A stretch of DNA of 64,000 nucleotides from NCBI RefSeq assembly GCF_006715095.1, contig NZ_VFMO01000001.1, positions 1,364,001 to 1,428,000 on the forward strand. The letters are read 5' to 3'. The notes under the pieces are model-generated. The model saw only the letters and a program-made list of their open reading frames with translations. It made no database searches and was not told the DNA's origin. The number at the start of each line of letters is the position of its first letter. Positions within the stretch are counted from its first letter, which is position 1. Below are positions 48,279 through 60,953 of the stretch, one piece after another. A program made the position numbers and the translations under genes. Source of the DNA: Yimella lutea. GTDB taxonomy: Bacteria; Actinomycetota; Actinomycetes; Actinomycetales; Dermatophilaceae.

Positions 48279-48284
48279 AACCTA
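48279..48284 (-). promoter_or_regulatory. -10 box of the predicted leaderless glgE promoter
   Basis: On the minus strand TAGGTT lies 6 bases before the glgE GTG; it is placed just downstream of the glgP terminator, giving the three-gene operon its own start. Confidence 0.5.
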
Positions 48285-48291
48285 TCGGAAA

Positions 48292-48319
48292 GGCCCTTCA
48301 CCAGTGCTGGTGAAGGGCC
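48292..48319 (-). terminator. terminator after glgP
   Basis: A perfect 13-bp inverted repeat (48292-48304 with 48307-48319, core CCCTTCACCAG) with a 2-base centre. On the minus strand it is followed by TTTCC. It separates glgP from glgE. Confidence 0.75.
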
Positions 48320-48360
48320 CCCCATTCGGCCTGTTCGGGCCGTCTGCTCAGTGCGTGGAC

Positions 48361-50901
<2,541 letters not shown>

Positions 50902-51093
50902 GACAGGTGCTGCTCCATCGGTCGGCTCCGGTGAACGGCGTACCGCTCGCTGCGCGCACGCGTGCCGGGGCACACGCAACGCGTCCGCAGCATAGCGAGG
51001 GCGACTGAACTTCCCACAGCCCGAAACCGTGCGTCGGCAGGTGATTCTCGTCTCGCGGACATCGGCGGATTCGGCGCGTTACCGCGGTGTTCG

Positions 51094-51099
51094 TACGAT
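51094..51099 (+). promoter_or_regulatory. -10 box of a predicted leaderless promoter
   Basis: TACGAT lies 6 bases before the GTG at 51106. Confidence 0.5.
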
Positions 51100-51105
51100 G
51101 GCTCG

Positions 51106-51474
51106 GTGTTCCTGCCCCTCAGCTACCTGCTCGGCGCTGCGCTACTCGCGCTCGCCGGGTACGGCGCCTTCCTGACCGCTCGCGGACGTGCGATCGACAA
51201 CGCACTGTTCTATCTGCTGTGCGCGGTCGAGGTGCTGATGATCCTCGCGCTCGTGCTCGGGTTGGTCACCTGGAACGAGGCCGATGCGCAGATGAACAAG
51301 GGTGTGTTCGCCGCCTATCTGATCGGGATGGTCATCGCCACTCCGATCGCCGGGTTCTGGGCCTTCGCTGATCGTGAAACCCGTTGGGGCACTGGCGTTC
51401 TCGTGGTTGCAGCGACCGGGTTGCTGGTGATGACCGTGCGGCTCGTTCAGTTGTGGGGCGGCTATGCCGGGTAG
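51106..51474 (+). CDS. four-helix membrane protein of unknown function
   Basis: A 122-residue protein made almost entirely of four hydrophobic segments (SYLLGAALLALAGYGAFL; LFYLLCAVEVLMILALVLGLV; VFAAYLIGMVIATPIAGFWAFA; VLVVAATGLLVMTVRLVQL). No motif is recognised. The next gene overlaps its end by 11 bases and is also a small membrane protein, so the two may form a complex. Similar pairs are common as hypothetical genes in actinobacteria. Confidence 0.65.
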   Translation: MFLPLSYLLGAALLALAGYGAFLTARGRAIDNALFYLLCAVEVLMILALVLGLVTWNEADAQMNKGVFAAYLIGMVIATPIAGFWAFADRETRWGTGVLVVAATGLLVMTVRLVQLWGGYAG

Positions 51475-51886
51475 TCGCACGAACGCCGGCCCGGGACGCA
51501 TCCTCGTCGCCGTCTACGGCGTCTTCGCGCTGGCAGCCACGGGGCGCTCGATCATGCAGGTGGCTCAGAGTTGGCCCGACCCGCCGCTTCCTTACCTGCT
51601 GTCGGCGCTCGCGGCAGTCGTCTACGTCATTGCGACTGTCGCGCTGGCGATGGGCGACCGGTTGCGTGTCGCGCTGGCGACGATCGGATTCGAGTTGTTG
51701 GGTGTACTCGCCGTCGGTACGTGGAGCTACCTGGACGCGGACCGTTTCCACGACAAGACCGTGTGGTCACATTTCGGACAGGGTTACGGTTACGTCCCGC
51801 TGATCCTCCCCATCCTCGGCCTGCTCTGGCTGCGTTCCTCCGCACGCTCCTCCACGCGCTCGGCCGGCGGGTCGCGGTCAGTTTGA
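51464..51886 (+). CDS. small membrane protein of unknown function
   Basis: A 140-residue protein with four hydrophobic segments (ILVAVYGVFALAATGRSI; YLLSALAAVVYVIATVALAMG; LATIGFELLGVLAVGTWSYL; GYVPLILPILGLLWL) and a short Ser/Arg-rich tail. The ATG at 51464 lies inside the end of the previous gene in another frame, indicating coupling. A 52-bp tandem repeat array begins 19 bases after the stop. No function can be assigned. Confidence 0.6.
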   Translation: MPGSRTNAGPGRILVAVYGVFALAATGRSIMQVAQSWPDPPLPYLLSALAAVVYVIATVALAMGDRLRVALATIGFELLGVLAVGTWSYLDADRFHDKTVWSHFGQGYGYVPLILPILGLLWLRSSARSSTRSAGGSRSV

Positions 51887-51904
51887 GCCGTTCTCGAACC
51901 GCCC

Positions 51905-52140
51905 GGTTGAGCATGGAGCATGACGAAGGCTTGTGCTGAGCTGTCGCTTCGCCGCTGGTTGAGCCATGCGCCCGATGAAGGTTTGTACTGAGCCGTTGCT
52001 TCGCCGCTGGTTGAGCCATGCGCCCGACGGAGGTTTGTACGGAGTTGTCGCTTCGCCGCTGGTTGAGCCATGCGCCCGACGAAGGTTTGTGTTGAGTTGT
52101 CGCTTCACCGCTGGTTGAGCCATGCGCCCGACGGAGGAGG
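51905..52140. repeat. 52-bp tandem repeat array, about 4.5 units
   Basis: Units start at 51905, 51957, 52009, 52061 and 52113 (the last partial), each opening with GGTTGAGC. Units 2-4 differ from each other at only a few positions; unit 1 is more diverged. There are no spacers between units. The array lies between convergent genes. It ends in the palindrome GGCGCATGCGCC (52140-52151). Confidence 0.85.
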
Positions 52141-52196
52141 GCGCATGCGCCGAAACCCGGTGACCGTGAACGGCTACCCGACCGTACGGGGCTGAT

Positions 52197-53888
52197 TCAT
52201 GAAGCGTCGTGCACGGAGTCGGGGTAGGTGATGTAGGTGCGGCCGGTGCGGGAGGTCCAGGTACAGACTCCGTCGTCGCTCATCTCGTAGTCCCAGTGCT
52301 TCTTGGTTTTTGCGTCGTGGTGGTGGCGACAGAGGGCGGCGAGGTTGTGCCCGGCAGTCGGCCCCTGGGGCCATTCGACGACATGATCGATGTCGCACCT
52401 GATGGCGGCCCTGGTGCACATGGGGAACCGGCAGGTGTGGTCGCGTTGTTGCACGAACTCCCTCATCCGCGGCGTGGGCTCGTACGCGGTCGTCGAGGTT
52501 TCACACGTGACTCCGGTGTCGGCGTCGACCAGTGCCCGGGTGAGGCGGCAACCGAACTGGTCGATCAACGCGTCGAGCACTTCGGGCCGGATGAACCCGA
52601 TCCCGGCGATGCGTGCCCACCCCGTGGTGTAGCAGTGGTCCGATTTCCTTGCTGTTGAGCCGGATTCGGGACCTGAAGCGCCGGAAGCGCCGGAAGCACT
52701 GGAAGCGCTGGGGGTGTTGGTGGGCTGGTCGGTGGTGTTCGGGCCGCGTGGGGACGTGGCGGACTGTCCGGGTGGTGGTGATCCGTCGTCCGGGGACGCC
52801 TCGGGCTCGTGTTCCGCGTCGTCGGTGGCACGTTGGGTGGCCGTCGCAGCCTGTTCCTCGCGTTCCTCGCGTTCCTCGCGTTCCTCGCGTATGACAGGGA
52901 CCTGGATGACGACCTGGTAGCTGACGTCAGCACCTTGTGTGACGAGGTCGTGCAACGCGCCCAGGCGCAGTTGTCCGAGCGTCGGCTTCGACTCACCGGT
53001 CTCGCTGCCCTCACTTGCGGGCGGGTTCTTCGAGCGTTGATCAGCCAGTTGGTCCACGGCTCCGTAGATGCGGGCGATCTGGTCGGCCGGCCCGATGGCG
53101 CACAGTTCGGCCATGCCCGGGATGTCGGAGGGACGCACCCAGACACCGGTGGCTTCTTTGGCTTCCTTCTGGCGGGTCTTCTTCGCGGCCTCGGCCTCCC
53201 ACTGGGTCACCAGCGCCCGCGCGGCGGTCTTCACCTTCAGGTAACCCCAGGTGTCGAAGCCTTTCGTGTCGAGTAGGTGCTGCTCGACCCGGCGGGAGGT
53301 TTCGGGTGAGGCGCTCACCAACTCCGAGGCAACGAGGCTGACTTTCCAGTACGGGATCGAACCCTCCACCGCCGCAGCCAGCAACCCGGGCGTTTTGGTG
53401 CATGCATCGATGGAGTTGCTCATCTTGCTCGAGGCGGTGCGGGGTGCCATCTGACACGCAGCCGCCAGGTCGGTGTCGGCGAACGACGCCTGGTGACCGA
53501 GCGGGTGTTCGACCTTGGCGGTGACCCCGGTGTCGGAGTCGACCAACTCCTCATCGATCGCTGCGTACCGAGCCATGGCCATGGCTTGAACGGCCTGTGA
53601 GATCGATGCCAACTGCGTGGAACCGGTCACTGCTTTCTCGAGCATGCGATGGTCATCGACGTCGACGGGTCGGGCGGTGGCGATGTCGCCGGTGTTGTGG
53701 ACGGCGTCTGCGTGCAGTCCGTGGAACGCGACCTGCGACATCTGAACCGCGAACTCCAGGACCTCCGACGGCGACCCCAATGCATCGACCAGTTGCTTCA
53801 ACAAACGCTGCTTGCGTGCCGAGATCGATTCCAGCAGAACGAATTCCACCGGAGACTCCGGTTCGTAGAACTCGTAGCTGATGCCCAT
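52197..53888 (-). CDS. DUF222 / HNH endonuclease domain protein (13E12-like)
   Basis: A 563-residue protein. The N-terminal two thirds match DUF222 (LEKAVTGSTQLASISQAVQAMAMARY, then DIPGMAELCAIGPADQIARIYGAVDQLA). A disordered acidic/Ser-Gly-Pro linker of about 100 residues includes four near-identical RE(E) units written by 9-base repeats near 52852-52890. The HNH nuclease motif is CRFPMCTRAAIRCDIDHVVEWPQGPTAGHNLAALCRHHH, with the zinc-ligand cysteine pair and the catalytic D-H pair. These proteins resemble the M. tuberculosis 13E12 repeat family and are numerous in actinobacterial genomes; their role is unproven. TAGAGT lies 6 bases before the ATG. Confidence 0.85.
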   Translation of the reverse strand: MGISYEFYEPESPVEFVLLESISARKQRLLKQLVDALGSPSEVLEFAVQMSQVAFHGLHADAVHNTGDIATARPVDVDDHRMLEKAVTGSTQLASISQAVQAMAMARYAAIDEELVDSDTGVTAKVEHPLGHQASFADTDLAAACQMAPRTASSKMSNSIDACTKTPGLLAAAVEGSIPYWKVSLVASELVSASPETSRRVEQHLLDTKGFDTWGYLKVKTAARALVTQWEAEAAKKTRQKEAKEATGVWVRPSDIPGMAELCAIGPADQIARIYGAVDQLADQRSKNPPASEGSETGESKPTLGQLRLGALHDLVTQGADVSYQVVIQVPVIREEREEREEREEQAATATQRATDDAEHEPEASPDDGSPPPGQSATSPRGPNTTDQPTNTPSASSASGASGASGPESGSTARKSDHCYTTGWARIAGIGFIRPEVLDALIDQFGCRLTRALVDADTGVTCETSTTAYEPTPRMREFVQQRDHTCRFPMCTRAAIRCDIDHVVEWPQGPTAGHNLAALCRHHHDAKTKKHWDYEMSDDGVCTWTSRTGRTYITYPDSVHDAS

Positions 53889-53894
53889 GAAGAA

Positions 53895-53900
53895 ACTCTA
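53895..53900 (-). promoter_or_regulatory. -10 box of the predicted leaderless HNH gene promoter
   Basis: On the minus strand TAGAGT lies 6 bases before the ATG at 53888. Confidence 0.45.
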
Positions 53901-54044
53901 GGCGGGACCACCGACAACCTCCGTCGGCCGGTTTGCGTAGGGCGCACGGGACAGAACTTTGCCAAGTTCTTACCTGTGGAAATCTTCCGTCCCAGGGCAG
54001 GAGGCCGCACGATGCAAGGGCTGTTCTTGCTTCTGGAGGTTCTG

Positions 54045-54668
54045 ATGACGGCTCGATTCATGCGCACCGTTGCGCCCCTTGTTGCGGCGTCTGCTGTGTG
54101 CGGACTGATGGTCGGCTGTGGGGGTGGTTCCCCGGCGGCGAAGTCCAGCCCACCGTCATCGACAACGACCTCCGCCGCGTCGCCGACGACCTCGAAGACC
54201 ACGTCGACATCGGCGACGCCCACCAGTCAGACCAGCAACGCGACCTACGCCGGCGCGCCCGGTGTGCCCGAAGCTGCGAAGCACAAGACGGACGCCGGCG
54301 CGATTGCGTTCGCGAAGCACTACCTTGAAACGGTCAACAAAGTCGGTCAAAAGCCTAACGCCGGCGTCCTGGAACCACTAGCTACGCCGAGCTGTAAGAC
54401 GTGTAAGAACCAGCAGCGGACCGTTAACAAGCTGATCGCCGAGAAAGCTACGTTCTCAGGCCCGCAATTCGTGATTGGCGATGCGGCGAAGCTGCCGGGT
54501 CCACAGACAGTCGTGGGCGTCGTCGTAGGGCAACCAGCTACCCAGATTGTCAATGGGACAGGCACAGTCCTCCACGAGTCTGAGGACGAAGGTCGAGCCC
54601 AGGCCGTTCTCGAATTGCGGTGGGCTTCCGGATGGCGTGTTGCTGAACTTAAGCACGCAGCAGCATGA
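54045..54668 (+). CDS. lipoprotein, DUF6318-like
   Basis: A 207-residue precursor with a signal peptide and lipobox LMVGC (cysteine near residue 25), then a Ser/Thr-rich linker of about 35 residues. The folded domain begins at AGAIAFAKHYLETVNKVGQ and contains TPSCKTCKNQQ, a CxxC typical of the DUF6318 family of actinobacterial lipoproteins. It should be anchored on the outer face of the membrane. GGAGG lies 5 bases before the ATG at 54045. It overlaps the next secreted-protein gene by 4 bases. Confidence 0.75.
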   Translation: MTARFMRTVAPLVAASAVCGLMVGCGGGSPAAKSSPPSSTTTSAASPTTSKTTSTSATPTSQTSNATYAGAPGVPEAAKHKTDAGAIAFAKHYLETVNKVGQKPNAGVLEPLATPSCKTCKNQQRTVNKLIAEKATFSGPQFVIGDAAKLPGPQTVVGVVVGQPATQIVNGTGTVLHESEDEGRAQAVLELRWASGWRVAELKHAAA

Positions 54669-55624
54669 AACTGGTCCCTGCTCTCCTCGTCCTGGTATGT
54701 ACGTCGGCGACCTGCGCGGCAGAGGCCGACCCCGGCTCCCCTCCGCCGGTTCGTCCAATGGCGGCCCCGACGACACCGCCGACTAGCGGAGGCGACTGGT
54801 GCGATGCTCTGGTCTGTTCCAAGACGGACGGAGGTGGAAAGTACATCGGCCTGTCACGAGCGGCAACATCTGCCCTGCCGCCCAAGGGCAGGGCCACATT
54901 CGTCGAGGCAGGCAAAAAGGTCACCAAGGAAGTGCCGTACCAGTACGTCACGCTGCTGGCGTGCGGGAACAACAGCCCGGTCGGTCAGACCGAGATCGGG
55001 TGTACGGCGGCGTACGAGACCTGCCAGGGCGCAAACGTCGAAGGGCCCTACACGCGGATCTACCGCAAACTGTTGACCCCCGACGCAGCTCGCTCGAACG
55101 TGTGGGAGAACGTCGGCACGACGTGCTTCCCGACGGCGGTCCCGAATGCGGTGCAACGTCCGCGCTTGACGTTGGCGATGATTCGCAGCCAGTGGGAGCG
55201 CACCCAGTTCGCGAAGCCGACCGTCTCGATGCAGCCGATCGGCGGGAAGACGCTCGTGACGTTGCCGACGTTCTTCCAGTTGGCCTATCCAGCAACGGGA
55301 TTCCAGCCGAACGAGATCAACACCGTGAACCTGCTCGGCCATCAGGTGCGGATCAAGCCGACGTTCAAGCACAACGTGTTCAGCTACGGCGATGGCGGCT
55401 CGAGTGGTCCGACGCAGTCCGGTGGCGGTGTGTACCCGGACGGCGACATCAAGCATGCATACGACAAGTCGGGCACCTACGTGACCAGTGTCTCGACGAC
55501 CTACGGCGGTCAGTACTCCGTCGACGGCGGCGAGTGGGCGGACATCCCGGGATCGGTGACCGTGGCCGGACCGAGTTCGCAGATCCAAGTCGTGACGACG
55601 AAGAATCAGTTGGTGAACAACTAG
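54665..55624 (+). CDS. secreted PKD-like domain protein
   Basis: A 319-residue protein with an N-terminal signal peptide (MKLVPALLVLVCTSATCAA) and a Pro-rich segment. A middle region holds several cysteines, and a C-terminal beta-sandwich recalls PKD domains (FSYGDGGSSGP, then DIKHAYDKSGTYVTSVSTTYGGQYSVDGGEW). It has no sortase motif or membrane anchor. It is coupled to the upstream lipoprotein gene (ATGA overlap), and the pair is likely an exported two-protein unit of unknown role. The last four codons fall inside a 98-bp tandem duplication. Confidence 0.72.
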   Translation: MKLVPALLVLVCTSATCAAEADPGSPPPVRPMAAPTTPPTSGGDWCDALVCSKTDGGGKYIGLSRAATSALPPKGRATFVEAGKKVTKEVPYQYVTLLACGNNSPVGQTEIGCTAAYETCQGANVEGPYTRIYRKLLTPDAARSNVWENVGTTCFPTAVPNAVQRPRLTLAMIRSQWERTQFAKPTVSMQPIGGKTLVTLPTFFQLAYPATGFQPNEINTVNLLGHQVRIKPTFKHNVFSYGDGGSSGPTQSGGGVYPDGDIKHAYDKSGTYVTSVSTTYGGQYSVDGGEWADIPGSVTVAGPSSQIQVVTTKNQLVNN

Positions 55625-55807
55625 GCCGTCCGCCCGGGTTCGCGTGAATCTCACGTGGTCTCGATCGCGGCGCTCGCCCTGGGGGCTCGCACCTACTCGA
55701 CCGGCGTGTGGTGAATCAGTAGGCCGTCCGGTCGGGGTTCGTGTGAATCTGACTCGGTCTCGATCGCGGCGCTCGCCCTGGGGGCTCGCACCTACTCGAC
55801 CGGCGTG
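55611..55807. repeat. 98-bp tandem duplication across a gene end
   Basis: Copy 1 (55611-55708) and copy 2 (55709-55807) are adjacent. They begin with TGGTGAA, include TAGGCCGTCC (in copy 1 the TAG is the stop codon of the PKD-like gene), and share an identical last 52 bp (55657-55708 and 55756-55807). The shared core GGTCTCGATCG...ACTCGACCGGCG resembles the interspersed palindromic repeats often seen in Micrococcales. It fills the gap to glgX together with about 45 further bases without features. Confidence 0.8.
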
Positions 55808-55851
55808 ACCCGGGTCTCGCACCTCGAGCGACCCGCTTCGCAGGGTGCTGC

Positions 55852-57993
<2,142 letters not shown>

Positions 57994-58000
57994 GAGGGAA

Positions 58001-58006
58001 AGCCTA
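58001..58006 (-). promoter_or_regulatory. -10 box of glgX
   Basis: On the minus strand TAGGCT lies 7 bases before the glgX ATG. Only 8 bases separate it from the -10 box of the divergent YbjN gene. Confidence 0.55.
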
Positions 58007-58014
58007 CGGTCGAC

Positions 58015-58020
58015 TACCGT
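58015..58020 (+). promoter_or_regulatory. -10 box of the YbjN-domain gene
   Basis: TACCGT lies 7 bases before the ATG at 58028. Its -35 region would fall inside the glgX start, so the two divergent promoters overlap. Confidence 0.5.
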
Positions 58021-58027
58021 GGCGACC

Positions 58028-58609
58028 ATGACTGATCCCACAGCACTGCCGAACTTCCCGACGTCCGGAAACCAGAACGGCAACCCGTCCGAGCCCCAGG
58101 CTCAGGAGGGTCAGCCCGTGTTCGCCGGCCCGAACGATGAGTCGCCCGCGCGTGACCGCGTCGTCGAGGCACTGCGCTCGGTCGGCCTCAACCCCGAGGT
58201 CGACGAGGACGGCGACGTCAGCTACCTCCTGCCCGCAGGCGAGGACGCCCCTGAGGGCACCCCCGAGCAGCAGCTGTTCGTGCGCGCGATCGACGGCGAG
58301 CCGGCCATGATCCGCGTCTTCGGCCAGTGGCAGATCGGCGACGACGTCCCGGCCGACCTCAACAAGCGTCTGCTCGCGGCGAACGACATCACGCTGAGCC
58401 TGAACATCATCAAGGCCGGCATCGCCAACGGCAACCTCGTCGTCACCGGCGAGCACCTCATCACTCCCGAGTCCGACCTGCCGATGTTGCTGCAGTCGAC
58501 CACCCAGATGGTGGTTCACGCGGTGCAGATGTGGCACCAGGCCGCCACCAGCGATGGTCCGCACGCGGCGACCGGCGGCGAGGGCGACGGCCTGAACGGT
58601 CAGGCCTGA
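58028..58609 (+). CDS. YbjN domain-containing protein
   Basis: A 193-residue cytoplasmic protein with a disordered N-terminus (about 40 residues rich in N, P, Q). A YbjN-type domain follows, with the pattern DRVVEALRSVGLNPEVDEDGDVSYLL, then MIRVFGQWQI and LNKRLLAANDITLSLNIIKAGIANGNLVVTGEHL, similar to the type III secretion chaperone-like fold. Function unknown in actinobacteria. Its stop overlaps the start of the enoyl-CoA hydratase (TGATG), so both are in one transcript. Confidence 0.75.
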   Translation: MTDPTALPNFPTSGNQNGNPSEPQAQEGQPVFAGPNDESPARDRVVEALRSVGLNPEVDEDGDVSYLLPAGEDAPEGTPEQQLFVRAIDGEPAMIRVFGQWQIGDDVPADLNKRLLAANDITLSLNIIKAGIANGNLVVTGEHLITPESDLPMLLQSTTQMVVHAVQMWHQAATSDGPHAATGGEGDGLNGQA

Positions 58610-59397
58610 TGACCGCGTACGGGGAGTTCGTCTCCACGCAGGTCGACGGCGGCATCGCGGTGCTGCGTATCGACCGCCCGAAGATGAACGCCCTGAACGA
58701 GGAGATCCAGGAAGGTCTCGCGGCGGCCTCGCTCGCGTTGACCAAGGACGACTCGGTCCGTGGTGTCGTGGTGTACGGCGGCGAGAAGGTCTTCGCCGCG
58801 GGCGCCGACATCAAGGAGATGCGCACGGCATCGTACGCCGACATGGTCAAGCGGGCCGGACGCCTGCAGGATTGCTTCGCGTCGATCGCCGCCATCCCGG
58901 TGCCGACCGTGGCGGCGATCGCCGGCTACGCCCTCGGAGGAGGATGTGAACTGTCCATGGCGTGCGACTTCCGGGTTGCGACGAACGACGCCAAGCTCGG
59001 TCAGCCGGAGATCCTCCTCGGACTGATCCCGGGTGCGGGCGGGACGCAGCGTCTGACCCGCCTGGTCGGTCCGGCCAAGGCCAAGGACCTCGTCTTCACC
59101 GGCCGCATGATCGAGGCCCAGGAGGCGCTCGCGATCGGCCTCGTCGACGAACTCTGCGAGCCCGGTGACGTGCTCGGAGCGGCCAAGGCCAAGCTGAAGC
59201 CGTTCGTGAACGGGCCGGCGATCGCCCTGCGCGCCGCCAAGGCTTCGATCGACCAGGGCCTCGAGGTCGACCTGCAGACCGCGTTGCGCATCGAGAGCGC
59301 GCACTTCGCCGGTCTGTTCGCGACCAAGGACCGGCAGATCGGCATTGACTCGTTCGTCGAGAACGGTCCGGGCAAGGCGCAGTTCACCGGCGAGTGA
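58609..59397 (+). CDS. enoyl-CoA hydratase/isomerase
   Basis: A 262-residue crotonase-family protein. The oxyanion-hole segments AAGADIKEM and GYALGGGCELSMACDFRVA are intact, and the catalytic glutamates lie in GCELSMACD and GQPEILLGLIPGAGGTQRL as in true hydratases. It should hydrate short or medium trans-2-enoyl-CoA, complementing the 3-hydroxyacyl-CoA dehydrogenase and thiolase elsewhere in the window and the electron-transfer flavoprotein downstream. The start overlaps the YbjN gene stop by one base. Confidence 0.92.
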   Translation: MTAYGEFVSTQVDGGIAVLRIDRPKMNALNEEIQEGLAAASLALTKDDSVRGVVVYGGEKVFAAGADIKEMRTASYADMVKRAGRLQDCFASIAAIPVPTVAAIAGYALGGGCELSMACDFRVATNDAKLGQPEILLGLIPGAGGTQRLTRLVGPAKAKDLVFTGRMIEAQEALAIGLVDELCEPGDVLGAAKAKLKPFVNGPAIALRAAKASIDQGLEVDLQTALRIESAHFAGLFATKDRQIGIDSFVENGPGKAQFTGE

Positions 59398-59509
59398 CGC
59401 CGGACGCAGCGACGCTGCAGCAAAGCTCCACGAAGGGTGGTGCCGCACCCGCCGCACGGCGAGGTTCGGCACTACCCTTCGACATGTTCGGGTGAGAAAG
59501 GAATCCCAA

Positions 59510-60034
59510 ATGACGATCAAGCAGTGGAACATCCCCTCCGACTGGCAGGAGCCGTTCGTGGCGAAGCTGACGGAGCGCGGAGCGTCCGGAACGGTCGTCA
59601 ACGCGGCCCTCGAGGCGATCGACGACAAGTGCAAGGCCACGGGCGAGGAGCCGCTCGCGCTGTTCGGTGAACCGCGCGCCTACGCCGAGAGCGTGATCCT
59701 GCCCGACACCAAGGCCGCGTCCCGATCGCGCACCAAGGCAATCGCTTTGGCCCTGCTCGGACTTCTCGGCATGTTCCTCACGCTGTGGGGCTGGGCCGCG
59801 CTGCAGAAGGACACCGACAAGCTGATCGGCATGTCGCCCGTCGTCATCTTCGTGATCGGCGCGCTGCTGTGCCTGGGTGCCGCGGTCGCGGATGCCCTGC
59901 TCGGTGCCAAGGCCGACGTCGTCCACGGCGCGCCGCAGAAGGGTTCGGCGCTACTGCTCAACAAGCTCGGGCCGTGGATCATCGTCGCTCTCACGCTGGT
60001 GGGCATGCTGCTCATCTGGATACGCAACAACTGA
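59510..60034 (+). CDS. membrane protein with N-terminal HAAS-like domain
   Basis: A 174-residue protein. The first ~70 residues are soluble and helical (DWQEPFVAKLTERGASGTVVNAALEAIDDKCKATGEEPLALFGEPRAYAESV), a pattern like HAAS/DUF1700 signalling domains that often partner PadR regulators. Three membrane helices follow (LALLGLLGMFLTLWGWAAL; VVIFVIGALLCLGAAVADALL; GPWIIVALTLVGMLLIWI). No PadR gene is adjacent. GAAAGGA precedes the ATG. Confidence 0.65.
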   Translation: MTIKQWNIPSDWQEPFVAKLTERGASGTVVNAALEAIDDKCKATGEEPLALFGEPRAYAESVILPDTKAASRSRTKAIALALLGLLGMFLTLWGWAALQKDTDKLIGMSPVVIFVIGALLCLGAAVADALLGAKADVVHGAPQKGSALLLNKLGPWIIVALTLVGMLLIWIRNN

Positions 60035-60056
60035 ACGAACTGTCGCAACCCCGATA

Positions 60057-60072
60057 GTTACCTGCGGGTAAC
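60057..60072. promoter_or_regulatory. palindromic operator upstream of etfB
   Basis: GTTACCTGCGGGTAAC is symmetrical at 7 of 8 base-pair steps. It overlaps the position expected for the -35 box of the etfB promoter, so a dimeric repressor bound here would block transcription. Confidence 0.55.
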
Positions 60073-60079
60073 ATGGGGT

Positions 60080-60085
60080 TAGGCT
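60080..60085 (+). promoter_or_regulatory. -10 box of etfBA
   Basis: TAGGCT lies 17 bases downstream of the GTTACC half-site and about 60 bases before the etfB start, which has its own ribosome site. Confidence 0.45.
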
Positions 60086-60147
60086 GAAACCAGTCCCATG
60101 CGGTTGCCCGTGTCTGCGGCACCGCCCAACACGACAGAAGGACGCGC

Positions 60148-60927
60148 ATGAACATCGTCGTATGCGTCAAGTACGTGCCGGACGCTCAGGGCGACCGCAC
60201 GTTCGAGGACGACAACACCACCGACCGCGACGGCGTCGACGGTCTGCTCTCGGAGCTCGACGAATACGCGGTCGAGCAGGCGTTGCGCATCGTCGAGGCC
60301 GGTGAAGGTGAAGTCACCGCTCTCACCGTCGGTCCCGAGGGTGCCGCCGAGGCGCTGAAGAAGGCGCTGCAGATGGGCGCCCACAAGGGTGTTCACGTGC
60401 TGGACGACGCGATCGCCGGTTCGGACGCAATCGCCACCTCGCTGGTGCTGGCCGAGGCCGTCAAGAAGATCGGCTCGCCCGACATCGTGATGACCGGTGT
60501 GTCCTCGACCGACGGCGTGATGGCCGTGGTCCCGGCGATGCTGGCCGAGCGACTGGGCCTGCCCCAGGTCACCCAGCTGTCCGAACTGTCGGTCGCCGAC
60601 GGCAAGGTCACCGGCCGCCGTGACGGCGACATCGCGTCCGAGAACCTCGAGGCATCGCTGCCCGCCGTCGTCGGCGTCACCGACCAGACGGACGAGGCGC
60701 GTTACCCCTCGTTCAAGGGCATCATGGCCGCCAAGAAGAAGCCCGTCGAGACATGGTCGCTGGCCGACCTCGGCGTCGACGCGGGACAGGTGGGCCTGGA
60801 GAACTCGTGGACCAAGGTCGTCGGCGCCGACAAGCGTCCGCCGCGTGAGCAGGGCACCGTCGTCACCGACGAAGGTGATGGCGGCAAGAAGCTCGCCGAG
60901 TTCCTGTCCGCCCAGAAGTTCGTCTGA
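60148..60927 (+). CDS. etfB: electron transfer flavoprotein subunit beta
   Basis: A 259-residue subunit that binds AMP and pairs with EtfA to carry electrons from acyl-CoA dehydrogenases to the respiratory chain. Typical segments are MNIVVCVKYVPD, LDEYAVEQALRI, the recognition-loop region KKALQMGAHKGVHVLDD, and VVGVTDQTDEARYPSFKGIMAAKKKPVE. AGAAGGA precedes the ATG. An operator-like palindrome and a -10 box lie upstream; etfA follows after 26 bases. Confidence 0.95.
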   Translation: MNIVVCVKYVPDAQGDRTFEDDNTTDRDGVDGLLSELDEYAVEQALRIVEAGEGEVTALTVGPEGAAEALKKALQMGAHKGVHVLDDAIAGSDAIATSLVLAEAVKKIGSPDIVMTGVSSTDGVMAVVPAMLAERLGLPQVTQLSELSVADGKVTGRRDGDIASENLEASLPAVVGVTDQTDEARYPSFKGIMAAKKKPVETWSLADLGVDAGQVGLENSWTKVVGADKRPPREQGTVVTDEGDGGKKLAEFLSAQKFV

Positions 60928-60953
60928 TCAGTCACGAGACAAGGAGATTCGTC

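Noticed and set aside
51905..52140. Possible CRISPR array.
   Set aside because: Units are joined directly with no unique spacers, and no cas genes are present.
52197..53888. Homing endonuclease or mobile element based on the HNH domain.
   Set aside because: No intron, intein, terminal repeats, integrase or att-like sequences were seen; DUF222-HNH proteins are common chromosomal genes in actinobacteria.
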